From positions 248,001 to 312,000 of the forward strand of contig NZ_FNIR01000003.1 of the NCBI RefSeq assembly GCF_900103975.1: a DNA stretch of 64,000 nt, in the 5' to 3' direction. The DNA is from Klenkia soli (GTDB taxonomy: Bacteria > Actinomycetota > Actinomycetes > Mycobacteriales > Geodermatophilaceae). The notes under the pieces are model-generated. The model was not told the DNA's origin. It saw only the letters and a program-made list of their open reading frames with translations, and searched no databases. Positions 9,193 through 17,341 of the stretch are shown piece after piece; the first letter of the stretch is position 1; every line of letters begins with the position of its first letter. The position numbers were made by a program, and so were the translations under genes.

Positions 9193-9195
9193 CGT
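9190..9195 (+). promoter_or_regulatory. Predicted leaderless -10 for helY
   Basis: TAACGT overlaps the TAA stop of the lipid kinase gene and is 6 nt before the ATG of the helicase. Confidence 0.4.
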
Positions 9196-9201
9196 GGGGG
9201 C

Positions 9202-12051
9202 ATGCTCGACACCGGCGACCTCAGCCCCGCCGAGCGGTACGCGGCCTCCCGGCGCCGCGGACGCTTCCCCCTGCTCTCGGACTTCGTGCTGGACCTCGGC
9301 TTCACCCTGGACCCGTTCCAGCAGGAGGCCTGCGAGGCGCTCGAGGGCGGGTCGGGCGTGCTGGTCTGCGCCCCGACCGGTGCCGGCAAGACGGTGGTCG
9401 GCGAGTTCGCGGTGCACAAGGCGTTGGCCGAGGGCCGCAAGGCGTTCTACACGACGCCGATCAAGGCGTTGTCCAACCAGAAGTTCGCCGACCTGGTCGA
9501 CCGCTACGGCCCGGAGCAGGTCGGCCTGCTGACCGGCGACAACGCGGTCAACGGCGATGCGCCGGTGGTGGTGATGACCACCGAGGTGCTGCGCAACATG
9601 CTCTACGCCGACTCCCCGGCGCTGCGCGGGCTGGGGTACGTCGTCATGGACGAGGTGCACTACCTGGCCGACCGGTTCCGCGGGGCGGTGTGGGAGGAGG
9701 TGATCATCCACCTCCCGGACGACGTCGCCCTGGTCTCGCTGTCGGCGACGGTCAGCAACGCCGAGGAGTTCGCCGACTGGCTGGTCACGGTGCGCGGCGA
9801 CACCGCCGTGGTGGTCAGCGAGGTGCGGCCCATCCCGCTGTGGCAGCACATGCTGGTCGGCGGTCGGGTGTTCGACCTGTTCGCGCTGCGGCCGGGGGCC
9901 CACCTGGCGGGCGAGGTCGAGCTGTCCAGCCGGCAGCGCGGCGCGGCCGTCGTCGACCCCGAGCTGGTCCGGTACGTGAAGGAGCAGGAGCGCCGGCTGG
10001 ACTCCTGGCACGGCGGGGCCACCCGGCGCAGCAAGGAGCGCTACGAGCACCGCCCGCGGTACACCCCGCCGGGCCGGTCCGAGGTGCTCACCCGGCTCGA
10101 CGCCGCCGGCCTGCTGCCGGCGATCACCTTCGTGTTCAGCCGCAAGGGCTGCGACGCCGCGGTCGAGCAGTGCCTGCGTGCCGGGCTCCGGCTCACCGAC
10201 GAGGCCGAGCGGGCCGCGGTCGCCGAGGTGGTCGACCGGCACACCGGCTCGCTGCACGAGGCCGACCTGCAGGTGCTCGGGTTCTGGGAGTGGCGGGAGG
10301 GCCTGCTGGCCGGGCTCGCCGCCCACCACGCCGGCCTGGTGCCGGCGTTCAAGGAGGCCGTGGAGGAGTGCTTCGTGCGCGGTCTGGTGAAGGCGGTGTT
10401 CGCGACCGAGACCCTGGCGCTGGGCATCAACATGCCGGCCCGCACCGTCGTCCTCGAGAAGCTCACCAAGTGGAACGGCGAGGCCCACGTCGACGTGACG
10501 CCGGGGGAGTACACCCAGCTGACCGGTCGGGCCGGCCGTCGCGGCATCGACGTCGAGGGCCACGCCGCCGTCGTGTGGGCACCCGGTGTCGACCCGGCGG
10601 CGGTCGCCGGGCTCGCCAGCACCCGCACGTACCCGCTGCGGTCGTCGTTCCGGCCCAGCTACAACATGGCCGTCAACCTGGTCGGCTCCCACGGCCGGGA
10701 GCGCGCCCGCGAGCTGCTGGCGTCCTCCTTCGCGCAGTTCCAGGCCGACCGGTCGGTCGTGGGCCTGGCCCGCCAGGCCGCGCGCAACGAGGAGGACGCC
10801 GGCCGACTGGAGGCCGCGGTCCCGTCCGGCAAGGGGGACGTCGCCGGCTACGCGCAGCTGCGTGCGGAGATCTCCGACCGGGAGAAGGAGCTGGCGCGGG
10901 ACACCCAGGCCCGCCGCCGCCGGGAGGCCGCCGAGACGCTGCTGGCCCTGCGGCCCGGCGACGTCATCCGGGTGCCCTCGGGCCGGCGCCAGGGGCTGGC
11001 CGTCGTCCTCGACCCCGGCATCACCGAGCTCGCCGACCCCCGGCCGCTGGTGCTGACCGAGGACAAGTGGGCCGGTCGGCTGGGCCCGCTGGACTTCCCG
11101 AGCCCGGTCGACGCGCTGGCCCGGCTCCGGGTGCCCAAGAACTTCAACCACCGCAGCCCGCACGCCCGCAGGGACCTCGCCGCGGTCCTGCGCGACACCC
11201 GCACCGAGCTGGGCCTGGGCGCGCGCAAGACCTCGGTCCGGTCCGGGGCCGACGACGACCCGGTGCTGGTGGACCTGCGGCACGCCCTGCGCCGGCACCC
11301 CGTCCACCAGCTCCCCGACCGCGAGGAGCTGGTCCGCACCGCGCAGACCTGGCTGCGGGCCCGGCGGGACGCCGAGCGCGTGCGCGGCCAGGTGGCCGAG
11401 CGCACCGGCTCGCTGGCCAGGCAGTTCGACCGCACCTGCGACGTCCTCGAGCAGCTGGGCTACCTGCGGCCCGACGCGCCCTCGGCCGCCGACGAGCACA
11501 GCCCCGGCCCGCACCCGGCCGCCGAGGCGCCCGTGGTGACCACGGCCGGGCGGCAGCTGTCCCGGATCTGGTCGGAGGCCGACCTGCTCACCGCCGAGTG
11601 CCTGCGCGCCGGGGTCTTCACCGGCCTCGACGCCCCGGGGCTCGCCGCCTGCGCCTCCGCGCTGGTGTTCGAGGCCCGGCGGGACTCACCCAGCCAGCCC
11701 CCCGTGCCGGCCGGGCCGGTGTCGGCGGCGCTGGTGGCCATGCGCCGCGTGCACGCCGAGCTGCACGCGGTCGAGACCGACCACGGCGTCCGGCCCGGCC
11801 GGGACCTGGACCTGGGGTTCGTCCGGGCCGCGTACCGGTGGGCCGAGGGCCAGTCGCTGGACCGGGTGCTGGCCGAGGCCGAGCAGGCGGGCACCGAGCT
11901 GTCCGGCGGGGACTTCGTGCGGTGGGCCCGGCAGCTGGTGGACCTGCTCGACCAGCTGGCCAAGGTCACCGACGGGGCGCTGTCCCGCACCGCGCGGTCG
12001 GCGGTGGAGCGGGTCCGCCGCGGCGTGGTCGCGGTGGCCGTCAGCGGGTGA
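9202..12051 (+). CDS. helY: Ski2/Mtr4-like RNA helicase HelY
   Basis: A 949-residue superfamily 2 DEVH-box helicase. Walker A APTGAGKT is at residues 57-64, DEVH at 150-153, the SAT motif (LSATVSN) shortly after, and motif VI as [12 protein letters not shown] near 435. The C-terminal half has the DSHCT domain of Ski2/Mtr4 proteins. The mycobacterial orthologue is Rv2092c. Likely an ATP-dependent RNA unwinding enzyme in RNA turnover; bacterial function is poorly known. Gene order tatA-tatC-helY is conserved across actinobacteria. A strong hairpin starts 3 bp after the stop. Confidence 0.93.
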   Translation: MLDTGDLSPAERYAASRRRGRFPLLSDFVLDLGFTLDPFQQEACEALEGGSGVLVCAPTGAGKTVVGEFAVHKALAEGRKAFYTTPIKALSNQKFADLVDRYGPEQVGLLTGDNAVNGDAPVVVMTTEVLRNMLYADSPALRGLGYVVMDEVHYLADRFRGAVWEEVIIHLPDDVALVSLSATVSNAEEFADWLVTVRGDTAVVVSEVRPIPLWQHMLVGGRVFDLFALRPGAHLAGEVELSSRQRGAAVVDPELVRYVKEQERRLDSWHGGATRRSKERYEHRPRYTPPGRSEVLTRLDAAGLLPAITFVFSRKGCDAAVEQCLRAGLRLTDEAERAAVAEVVDRHTGSLHEADLQVLGFWEWREGLLAGLAAHHAGLVPAFKEAVEECFVRGLVKAVFATETLALGINMPARTVVLEKLTKWNGEAHVDVTPGEYTQLTGRAGRRGIDVEGHAAVVWAPGVDPAAVAGLASTRTYPLRSSFRPSYNMAVNLVGSHGRERARELLASSFAQFQADRSVVGLARQAARNEEDAGRLEAAVPSGKGDVAGYAQLRAEISDREKELARDTQARRRREAAETLLALRPGDVIRVPSGRRQGLAVVLDPGITELADPRPLVLTEDKWAGRLGPLDFPSPVDALARLRVPKNFNHRSPHARRDLAAVLRDTRTELGLGARKTSVRSGADDDPVLVDLRHALRRHPVHQLPDREELVRTAQTWLRARRDAERVRGQVAERTGSLARQFDRTCDVLEQLGYLRPDAPSAADEHSPGPHPAAEAPVVTTAGRQLSRIWSEADLLTAECLRAGVFTGLDAPGLAACASALVFEARRDSPSQPPVPAGPVSAALVAMRRVHAELHAVETDHGVRPGRDLDLGFVRAAYRWAEGQSLDRVLAEAEQAGTELSGGDFVRWARQLVDLLDQLAKVTDGALSRTARSAVERVRRGVVAVAVSG

Positions 12052-12053
12052 TC

Positions 12054-12090
12054 GCACCGGGCGCCGCTCCGGGGGCGGCTCGCCCGGTGC
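12054..12090 (+). terminator. Hairpin after helY
   Basis: Perfect 10-bp arms GCACCGGGCG (12054-12063) and CGCCCGGTGC (12081-12090), with a nested CCGC/GCGG stem inside. It begins just after the helY stop. There is no U-tract, common for high-GC terminators. Confidence 0.55.
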
Positions 12091-12172
12091 CGGCGCCCGG
12101 CGTGGTGGAGAATCGGCGCGGCCCGCTGCCGGCGCCCTCCGGGGACCGGCCCGCCTCGACGAGGGAGCGTTC

Positions 12173-13366
12173 ATGTCCAACCCGCCGCAGGGTGGCGACC
12201 ACCAGGACCCCGACCGCACGCCGGACCAGGCGAGCGACGGCCACGACGGGGCCCCGGGCACCGACAGCACGCGGCTGATCCCGCTCCGCCAGCCCGAGGG
12301 CAGCAGCGGGTCGAGCAGCTCGGGGTGGGGTCAGCAGTCCGGCGAGCAGGGGTCGGCGGCACCGTCGTGGGGCCAGCCCTCCGCGAGCCAGGAGCAGCAG
12401 CCCGCCGCGGGTCAGCCGCACGACCAGCAGAGCGGCTCCGCCGGCTGGGGCCAGCAGGGCCAGCCGGGCCCCGCCCAGCAGCCGGGCCAGCCGGGTGCCG
12501 GCCAGCAGCCGGGTCAGGGCGGGTACGGCCAGCAGTACGGCCAGTCGGGGTCGAGCGGCTACGGCCAGCAGCAGTACGGCCAGCAGCCGGGGCAGCCGGG
12601 CCAGGGCCAGTCGGGCGCCGGCCAGCAGCCGGGTCAGGGCGGGTACGGCCAGCAGGGCCAGGGCCAGCAGGGCCAGGGCCAGCAGGGCCAGGGCCAGCAG
12701 GGCCAGGGCCAGCAGGGCCAGGGCCAGCAGGGCCAGGGCCAGCAGGGGTACGGCCAGCAGGGGTACGGCCAGCAGGGGTACGGCCAGCAGGGGTACGGCC
12801 AGCAGGGGTACGGCCAGCAGGGGTACGGCCAGCCGGGCCAGGGCCAGCAGGGGTACGGGCAGCAGGGGCAGAACCAGCCGGGTCAGGGCGGGTACGGCCA
12901 GCAGTACGGCCAGTCGGGGTCGAGCGGCTACGGCCAGCAGCAGTACGGCCAGCAGCCGGGCCAGTTCGGCCAGGGCGGTGCGGGGCAGCCCGGGCAGTTC
13001 GGGCAGCCGGGCGGCAGCTCGCAGTACGGCCCGGGTGGCTTCGGCCAGCCCGCCACGCCGGCCAAGCCCAAGCGCACCGGCCTCGTCGTGGGTCTCGTCG
13101 TCCTCGGCCTGCTGGTCATCGCGGCGGCGATCGTGCTGCCGATCGTCCTCGGGTCGAAGACGTTGGACCCCCAGGCGGTGCAGCGGGACGTCGCGAGCCA
13201 GTTCGAGGAGCGCGAGAACGTGTCGTTGGACCTCACCTGCGACCAGGACATGGAGGTGGAGACCGACGCCACCTACACCTGCACCGGCACCACCGGTGAC
13301 GACGAGGACGTCACCATCACCATCCGCATCACCGACGACGACGGCGCCTACGAGTGGTCCGAATGA
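12173..13366 (+). CDS. Gln/Gly-repeat membrane protein with DUF4333 domain
   Basis: A 397-residue protein in three parts. Residues 1-300 are low-complexity, made of Gly, Gln, Tyr, Ser and Pro, including tandem GQGQQ and GYGQQ pentapeptides. A single membrane helix follows (about 303-325, [20 protein letters not shown]). The C-terminus (about 330-397) matches DUF4333, a small domain of actinobacterial envelope proteins with a conserved Cys pair (LTCDQ and YTCTG). Topology should place DUF4333 outside and the repeat tail in the cytosol. The position after helY matches mycobacterial Rv2091c. RBS GAGGGAG precedes the ATG. Function unknown. Confidence 0.85.
   Translation: MSNPPQGGDHQDPDRTPDQASDGHDGAPGTDSTRLIPLRQPEGSSGSSSSGWGQQSGEQGSAAPSWGQPSASQEQQPAAGQPHDQQSGSAGWGQQGQPGPAQQPGQPGAGQQPGQGGYGQQYGQSGSSGYGQQQYGQQPGQPGQGQSGAGQQPGQGGYGQQGQGQQGQGQQGQGQQGQGQQGQGQQGQGQQGYGQQGYGQQGYGQQGYGQQGYGQQGYGQPGQGQQGYGQQGQNQPGQGGYGQQYGQSGSSGYGQQQYGQQPGQFGQGGAGQPGQFGQPGGSSQYGPGGFGQPATPAKPKRTGLVVGLVVLGLLVIAAAIVLPIVLGSKTLDPQAVQRDVASQFEERENVSLDLTCDQDMEVETDATYTCTGTTGDDEDVTITIRITDDDGAYEWSE
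12506..12960 (+). repeat. 86-bp exact direct repeat inside the DUF4333 gene
   Basis: Bases 12506-12591 and 12875-12960 are identical over 86 bp, offset 369 bp (a multiple of 3), encoding a segment with [21 protein letters not shown] third partial copy of about 30 bp starts at 12626. The pattern points to recent in-frame duplication. Confidence 0.9.
12656..12835 (+). repeat. Tandem 15-bp repeats (6 + 6 copies)
   Basis: Six copies of a 15-bp unit encoding GQGQQ (12656-12745) run directly into six copies of a variant unit encoding GYGQQ, the last GYGQP (12746-12835). Units within each block are identical at DNA level except the final one, so the array should change copy number by slippage without frameshift. 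Confidence 0.93.
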
Positions 13367-13385
13367 CCGCAGGACCCGGCCGCTG

Positions 13386-14297
13386 CTACCAGGCGAGGGC
13401 GGCGGAGAGCCTGGCCACCGACGTCTGCAGGCCGTAGCGGCGGGTGAGCTCGGCCAGCGCGTCGGGGTCGGCGGGGACCCGGGGGAGGCCCCCGTCGACC
13501 GGCGGCAGGTCGATGTCCTTCACCACCTCGACGACGGCCGGTGCGACGTCCAGGTAGGCGGCCGAGTCGTGCAGCTTGCGCAGCACCGACGCCGTCAGGG
13601 GCGCCTTCGGCACCGCGGTGCGGGCCGCGGCCTCGCGGATGCCGGCCAGCGACCCGAAGGCGGTGATCAGGGCAGCGGCGGTCTTCTCGCCGACCCCCTT
13701 GACCCCGGGCAGACCGTCGCTGGGGTCGCCGCGCAGCACCGCGAAGTCCGCGTACGCCCGCCCCGGGACCCCGTACTTCTCGGCGACGGCCGCCTCGTCG
13801 ACGAGGTCCAGGTCGCCGATGCCGCCCCGCGCCGTGTAGAGGACCCGCACGCCGCGGGCGTCGTCCACGAGCTGGAACAGGTCGCGGTCGCCGGTCACGA
13901 TGTCGACCGGCCCCTGGGCGCGGGTCGCCAGGGTGCCGATGACGTCGTCGGCCTCGTACCCGGGGGCACCGACCCGGGCCAGCCCGACGGCGGCCAGCAC
14001 CTCGACGAGCACCGGCACCTGCGGGCCCAGCTCGTCGGGCACCTCCTCGCCGCCGTCGGGGGACTGCCGGTGGGCCTTGTACGACGGCACCGCGTCGGTG
14101 CGGAACGCCGGCCGCCAGTCGTCGTCCCAGCAGGCGACGAACCGGTCGGGCCCGTGGGCGACGATCAACCGGGCGGACATGTCGAGGAACCCGCGGACGG
14201 CGTTGATCGGCCGCCCGTCGGGTGCGGTCACGGTCATCGGCACCCCGTAGAAGGCGCGGAAGTACAGGCTCGCGGCGTCCAGGAGCATCGTCGTCAC
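13386..14297 (-). CDS. 5'-3' exonuclease (PolA N-terminal-like)
   Basis: A 303-residue stand-alone flap/5' nuclease of the PIN/FEN type. Metal-binding acids are seen in MLLDAASLYFRAF, the ADDVIGTLA motif, VTGDRDLFQLVDD and RGDPSDGLPGVKGVGEKTA, the last containing the helix-hairpin-helix DNA-binding loop. It probably removes RNA primers or flaps. The mycobacterial counterpart is Rv2090, also beside helY. GTG at 14297 is preferred over ATG at 14288 because TACCGT sits 7 nt before the GTG as a leaderless -10. Confidence 0.9.
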   Translation of the reverse strand: MTTMLLDAASLYFRAFYGVPMTVTAPDGRPINAVRGFLDMSARLIVAHGPDRFVACWDDDWRPAFRTDAVPSYKAHRQSPDGGEEVPDELGPQVPVLVEVLAAVGLARVGAPGYEADDVIGTLATRAQGPVDIVTGDRDLFQLVDDARGVRVLYTARGGIGDLDLVDEAAVAEKYGVPGRAYADFAVLRGDPSDGLPGVKGVGEKTAAALITAFGSLAGIREAAARTAVPKAPLTASVLRKLHDSAAYLDVAPAVVEVVKDIDLPPVDGGLPRVPADPDALAELTRRYGLQTSVARLSAALAW

Positions 14298-14304
14298 GTC
14301 CGGG

Positions 14305-14310
14305 ACGGTA
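14305..14310 (-). promoter_or_regulatory. Predicted leaderless -10 for the exonuclease
   Basis: On the minus strand TACCGT ends 7 nt before the GTG at 14297; no ribosome site is visible. Confidence 0.45.
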
Positions 14311-14344
14311 ACGGCCGGGCCGCCGGACGGGGAGGTCCCGGCAC

Positions 14345-15175
14345 CTAGCCCGGGATGGGGCGGGCCACCACCACCAGGGAGTCCGTCCGCAGCGCGTTGG
14401 CAGAGGACAGCGGACTGCGCAGGACCTGGGTCACCGCCAGGCCGGCGCGGGCGGCGAGGACCGCGTGGGACCGGGGGGTGAAGTGCCAGATGTGCTCGGC
14501 GGGCTTCAGCGTCCACCACCGGCTCCCCAGCAGCCGGGCCGGGACCGAGGCGACTGAGGGCGTGGACAGGACCACCACCCCGTCGTCGGCGACCAGAGCG
14601 CGGACCGCGCGCAGGAACGCCAGCGGGTCGGGTACGTGCTCCAGGGTGTCCCAGGCGCACACGACGTCCACGCCCGGGGTGATCGGGGCCTCGGTGAGCG
14701 GGCCGTTGAACACGTCGAGCCCGAGGTCGCGGCGGGCGTGCTCGGCCGCGGTGCGGCTCAGCTCCACCCCCGACGTCGTCCACCCCGCCGACCGCGCCGC
14801 GTCGAGGAACAGGCCGTAGGCGGCCCCCACCTCGAGCAGCCTGCCGCCCGGGCCGCGCCCGCGGACCCGGTCGATCAGCCGCAGCCGACCGCCGGTCCAG
14901 ATGCGGGGGAGCACGGTGGCCGGGGAGAACCGACCTCCGCTGCCGTCGATGCGCCCCTCGAAGTAGCCGGCGTCGTCGTAGAGCCGCTGCAGCGCGTCGG
15001 GGCGCAGCCGAGGACTGGTGAAGACCAGGTCGCAGGTGGGGCACCGCACCACCCCGAAGATCCCCACGGTCCGGGTGCGCCGTCCGGAGACGCCGCACAG
15101 GCAGCAGACGACCTCCTCGGTGTCCGCTGCGGACCACCCGACGGGGCGGGCTGCGGGGGTCCGGGTCGGGGTCAT
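14345..15175 (-). CDS. SAM-dependent methyltransferase with N-terminal zinc-binding motif
   Basis: A 276-residue class I methyltransferase. The N-terminus carries Cys pairs (C24/C27 in CCLCG and C45/C48 in CPTC) like those in nucleotide-sugar and natural-product methyltransferases. The Rossmann fold follows, with motif I GGRLLEVGAAYGLFLD and a Methyltransf_11/23-like DTLEHVPDPLAFLRAV. Substrate unknown; such proteins often methylate sugars or small metabolites. ATG start supported by GGAGAGG 6 bp upstream. Confidence 0.85.
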   Translation of the reverse strand: MTPTRTPAARPVGWSAADTEEVVCCLCGVSGRRTRTVGIFGVVRCPTCDLVFTSPRLRPDALQRLYDDAGYFEGRIDGSGGRFSPATVLPRIWTGGRLRLIDRVRGRGPGGRLLEVGAAYGLFLDAARSAGWTTSGVELSRTAAEHARRDLGLDVFNGPLTEAPITPGVDVVCAWDTLEHVPDPLAFLRAVRALVADDGVVVLSTPSVASVPARLLGSRWWTLKPAEHIWHFTPRSHAVLAARAGLAVTQVLRSPLSSANALRTDSLVVVARPIPG

Positions 15176-15304
15176 GACGTCCTCTCCACGACGCACACCA
15201 TGCTGCACCCGCCGTCCTCGTGCTGCGACGACCCTGACGACGACGCCTACGTCATGGCATCGGAGCCCGGCTCGACCACCGGGGCGGACCACTAGTCTGC
15301 GGCT
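15176..15304. promoter_or_regulatory. Divergent intergenic region with leaderless -10 (TAGTCT, 15293-15298)
   Basis: The gap separates the methyltransferase from the M24 peptidase. On the plus strand TAGTCT is followed by 6 nt and the GTG of the peptidase gene. No clear -10 was found for the methyltransferase. Confidence 0.45.
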
Positions 15305-16459
15305 GTGCCCACCCACAGCGACCCCGAGCAGCACGGTGGCACCGCCACCGTGCAGCGGTTGGCGGGTGCCCGGGCGGTCGCCGACGAGCTGGGGCTGGAC
15401 GCCGTCGTGGTCACCCCCGGGTCGGACCTGCGGTACCTGTGCGGCTACGTCGCCCACGCCATGGAGCGCCTGACGGCCCTCGTGGTGCCCCGCCGGGGCG
15501 AGCCGCTGCTGGTCGTGCCGCGCCTCGAGGCGCCGATGGTGGCTGCCTCGCCGGCCGGTGCCCTCGAGCTGGAGCTGCTGGCCTGGGACGAGACCGACGA
15601 CCCGTTCGCCCTGGTCGCCGCTGCTCTGCAGGAGCGGCTGGGTGGCCACGCGGGTGTGCTCGCGGTCGGGGCACGCACCTGGGCCGAGCACGCGCTCGGC
15701 CTGCAGCGGGCGGTGCCGGGCGCCCGCCTGGAGCTGGCCACCCCGGTGCTGGACCGGCTGCGCATCGTCAAGTCCGCCGACGAGGTCGCCGAGCTGGCCG
15801 CGGCCGCGGCCGCGATCGACCGGGTGCACGCGCGCATGGGTGAGTGGTTGCGCGTGGGCCGCACCGAGGCCGAGGTCGGTGCAGACATCGCGGCGGCGAT
15901 CGTCGCCGAGGGCCACGTCGCGGTCGACTTCGTCATCGTCGGGTCCGGGCCCAACGGCGCCAGCCCGCACCACGAGCTGTCCGACCGGGTGGTGGTGGCC
16001 GGCGACCTGGTCGTGGTCGACATCGGCGGCGAGCTGCCCAGCGGCTACCGCTCCGACTGCACCCGCACCTACGCCGTCGGCGGCGCGCCCGACGCCGAGA
16101 CCGCCGAGTGGTACGCGGTGCTGCAGCGCGCCCAGGCCACCGCGTGCGCCGCCGTCCGGCCCGGGGTGACCGCCGAGCAGGTCGACGCCGCGGCCCGCGA
16201 CGTCATCACCGCGGCCGGCTGGGGCGAGGCGTTCCTGCACCGCACCGGGCACGGCATCGGCCTGGACACCCACGAGGCGCCCTACGTCGTGGCGGGCAAC
16301 GCGGTCGAGCTGGTGCCGGGCATGGCGTTCTCCGTCGAGCCGGGCATCTACCTGGCCGGCCGGCACGGCGCCCGGATCGAGGACATCGTCGTCTGCACCG
16401 AGGACGGCGTCCGACTGCTGAACGAAGGACCCCGTGACCTCGTCGAACTCCCGGGCTGA
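15305..16459 (+). CDS. M24 family Xaa-Pro peptidase
   Basis: A 384-residue creatinase/aminopeptidase P-like enzyme. The N-terminal creatinase_N domain (about 1-140) is followed by a pita-bread catalytic domain with metal ligands in VDIGGELPSGYRSDCTRTY (two Asp), GTGHGIGLDTHE (His) and SVEPGIY plus GARIEDI (Glu). It would remove N-terminal residues before proline from peptides in the cytosol. GTG start placed by the -10. Its last 26 bp overlap the start of the Lrp gene. A second M24 gene is at 51.5 kb. Confidence 0.9.
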   Translation: MPTHSDPEQHGGTATVQRLAGARAVADELGLDAVVVTPGSDLRYLCGYVAHAMERLTALVVPRRGEPLLVVPRLEAPMVAASPAGALELELLAWDETDDPFALVAAALQERLGGHAGVLAVGARTWAEHALGLQRAVPGARLELATPVLDRLRIVKSADEVAELAAAAAAIDRVHARMGEWLRVGRTEAEVGADIAAAIVAEGHVAVDFVIVGSGPNGASPHHELSDRVVVAGDLVVVDIGGELPSGYRSDCTRTYAVGGAPDAETAEWYAVLQRAQATACAAVRPGVTAEQVDAAARDVITAAGWGEAFLHRTGHGIGLDTHEAPYVVAGNAVELVPGMAFSVEPGIYLAGRHGARIEDIVVCTEDGVRLLNEGPRDLVELPG

Positions 16460-16931
16460 CCCCGTGGCCGAACCGCTGGACAAGATCGAGCCGCGCACCG
16501 ACGTCGACCGCGCCCTGCTCGCCGCCCTGGCCCGCGACGGGCGGGCCAGCTACACCGAGCTGGCCACGCAGGTCGGGCTGTCGGTCTCCGCGGTGCACCA
16601 GCGCGTCCGCAGGCTCGAGCAGCGCGGGGTCATCACCGGGTACTCGGCCCGGGTCGACGCCAAGGCGGTGGGGCTGCCGATGGTGGCGTTCGTGTCGATC
16701 ACCCCCATCGACGTGGCCCAGCCCGACGACGCGCCGGCCCGGCTGGCGCACCTGACCGCGATCGAGGCCTGCCACTCGGTGGCTGGTCCCGACAGCTACA
16801 TGCTCAAGGTGCGGGTGGCCTCGCCCGACGCGCTCGAGGGCCTGCTCGCCGAGATCCGGGCCGCCGCGAACGTCACCACCCGCACCACCGTCGTGCTCAC
16901 CACCTTCTACGAGGACCGCCCGCCGGTGTGA
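16434..16931 (+). CDS. Lrp/AsnC family transcriptional regulator
   Basis: A 165-residue regulator: AsnC-type HTH (DVDRALLAALARDGRASYTELA, then LSVSAVHQRVRRLEQRG) and a C-terminal RAM/ligand-binding domain (residues about 85-160). Such proteins form octamers and sense amino acids. Start GTG 16434 is preferred because GAAGGA lies 4 bp upstream; GTG 16464 would avoid the overlap with the peptidase gene but lacks a ribosome site. Coupling with a peptidase suggests a role in amino-acid or peptide use. Confidence 0.88.
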   Translation: MTSSNSRADPVAEPLDKIEPRTDVDRALLAALARDGRASYTELATQVGLSVSAVHQRVRRLEQRGVITGYSARVDAKAVGLPMVAFVSITPIDVAQPDDAPARLAHLTAIEACHSVAGPDSYMLKVRVASPDALEGLLAEIRAAANVTTRTTVVLTTFYEDRPPV

Positions 16932-17275
16932 GCCCCGACGACCTCACCGCCCTCTACGCCGACTGGTCGGCCGGCGACCTGACCGCGCTGGTCGACCGGC
17001 TGCACCCGCAGGTGGACTGGCCCGAGCCCTGGTCGGGCGGGCGGGTGCTCGGGAGGGCTGGGGTGGCCGAGCACCTGGCGCAGCAGGCCCGGGACGTGCG
17101 GTTCACCGTCGTGCCCCGGCAGCTGGTCGACACCGGCCGCGGGTGGGCGGTGACGGTGCACCAGGTCGTCCGGGACGCCGACGGCGACCTGCTCTCGGAC
17201 ACCACCGTGCTGCACACCCTCACGGTGGACGACGACCTCGTCCGCCGGCTGGACGTCGGCGAACCGCCGCCCTGA
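16928..17275 (+). CDS. NTF2-like/SnoaL-fold protein
   Basis: A 115-residue cone-fold protein of the nuclear transport factor 2-like superfamily (LTALYADWSAGDLTALVDRL, then the Trp-rich VDWPEPWSGGRVLGR). Members bind or isomerise small molecules; nothing here defines the ligand. It overlaps the Lrp gene stop by GTGA, so it is the third gene of the operon. It ends about 40 bp before the LexA-type box of the next gene. Confidence 0.78.
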   Translation: MSPDDLTALYADWSAGDLTALVDRLHPQVDWPEPWSGGRVLGRAGVAEHLAQQARDVRFTVVPRQLVDTGRGWAVTVHQVVRDADGDLLSDTTVLHTLTVDDDLVRRLDVGEPPP

Positions 17276-17317
17276 GCGGGTTCGTCCACACCCCGGCCCG
17301 GCGCGTCGACAAGCTGG

Positions 17318-17333
17318 CCGAACGTGTGTTCGA
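17318..17333 (+). promoter_or_regulatory. LexA (SOS) box
   Basis: CCGAAC-GTGT-GTTCGA matches the actinobacterial SOS box TCGAAC-N4-GTTCGA at 11 of 12 fixed positions (first base C for T). It ends 8 bp before the ATG of the radical SAM gene. The mycobacterial orthologue Rv2578c is, as I recall, among the LexA-controlled genes. Confidence 0.75.
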
Positions 17334-17341
17334 CTGAGTGC

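Noticed and set aside
7144-11514. A 1456-codon open frame on the minus strand opposite tatC, the lipid kinase and helY
   Set aside because: Shadow of high-GC coding; the product is a low-complexity Gly/Arg/Asp/His-rich string without domain features, while the + strand genes are clear families.
12656-12835. Regular repeats that might suggest a CRISPR array
   Set aside because: Units are contiguous 15-bp codon repeats with no unique spacers and are in frame in a coding gene.
12495-14348. Long + strand frame across the DUF4333 repeats and the exonuclease
   Set aside because: Translation is Ser/Arg/Thr low-complexity from a wrong frame of the repeat array and antisense of the exonuclease.
17324-17341. 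GTG 17324 as the start of the radical SAM gene
   Set aside because: It lies inside the LexA box and adds residues not typical of the family; ATG 17342 begins the conserved MRWDAQRL segment.
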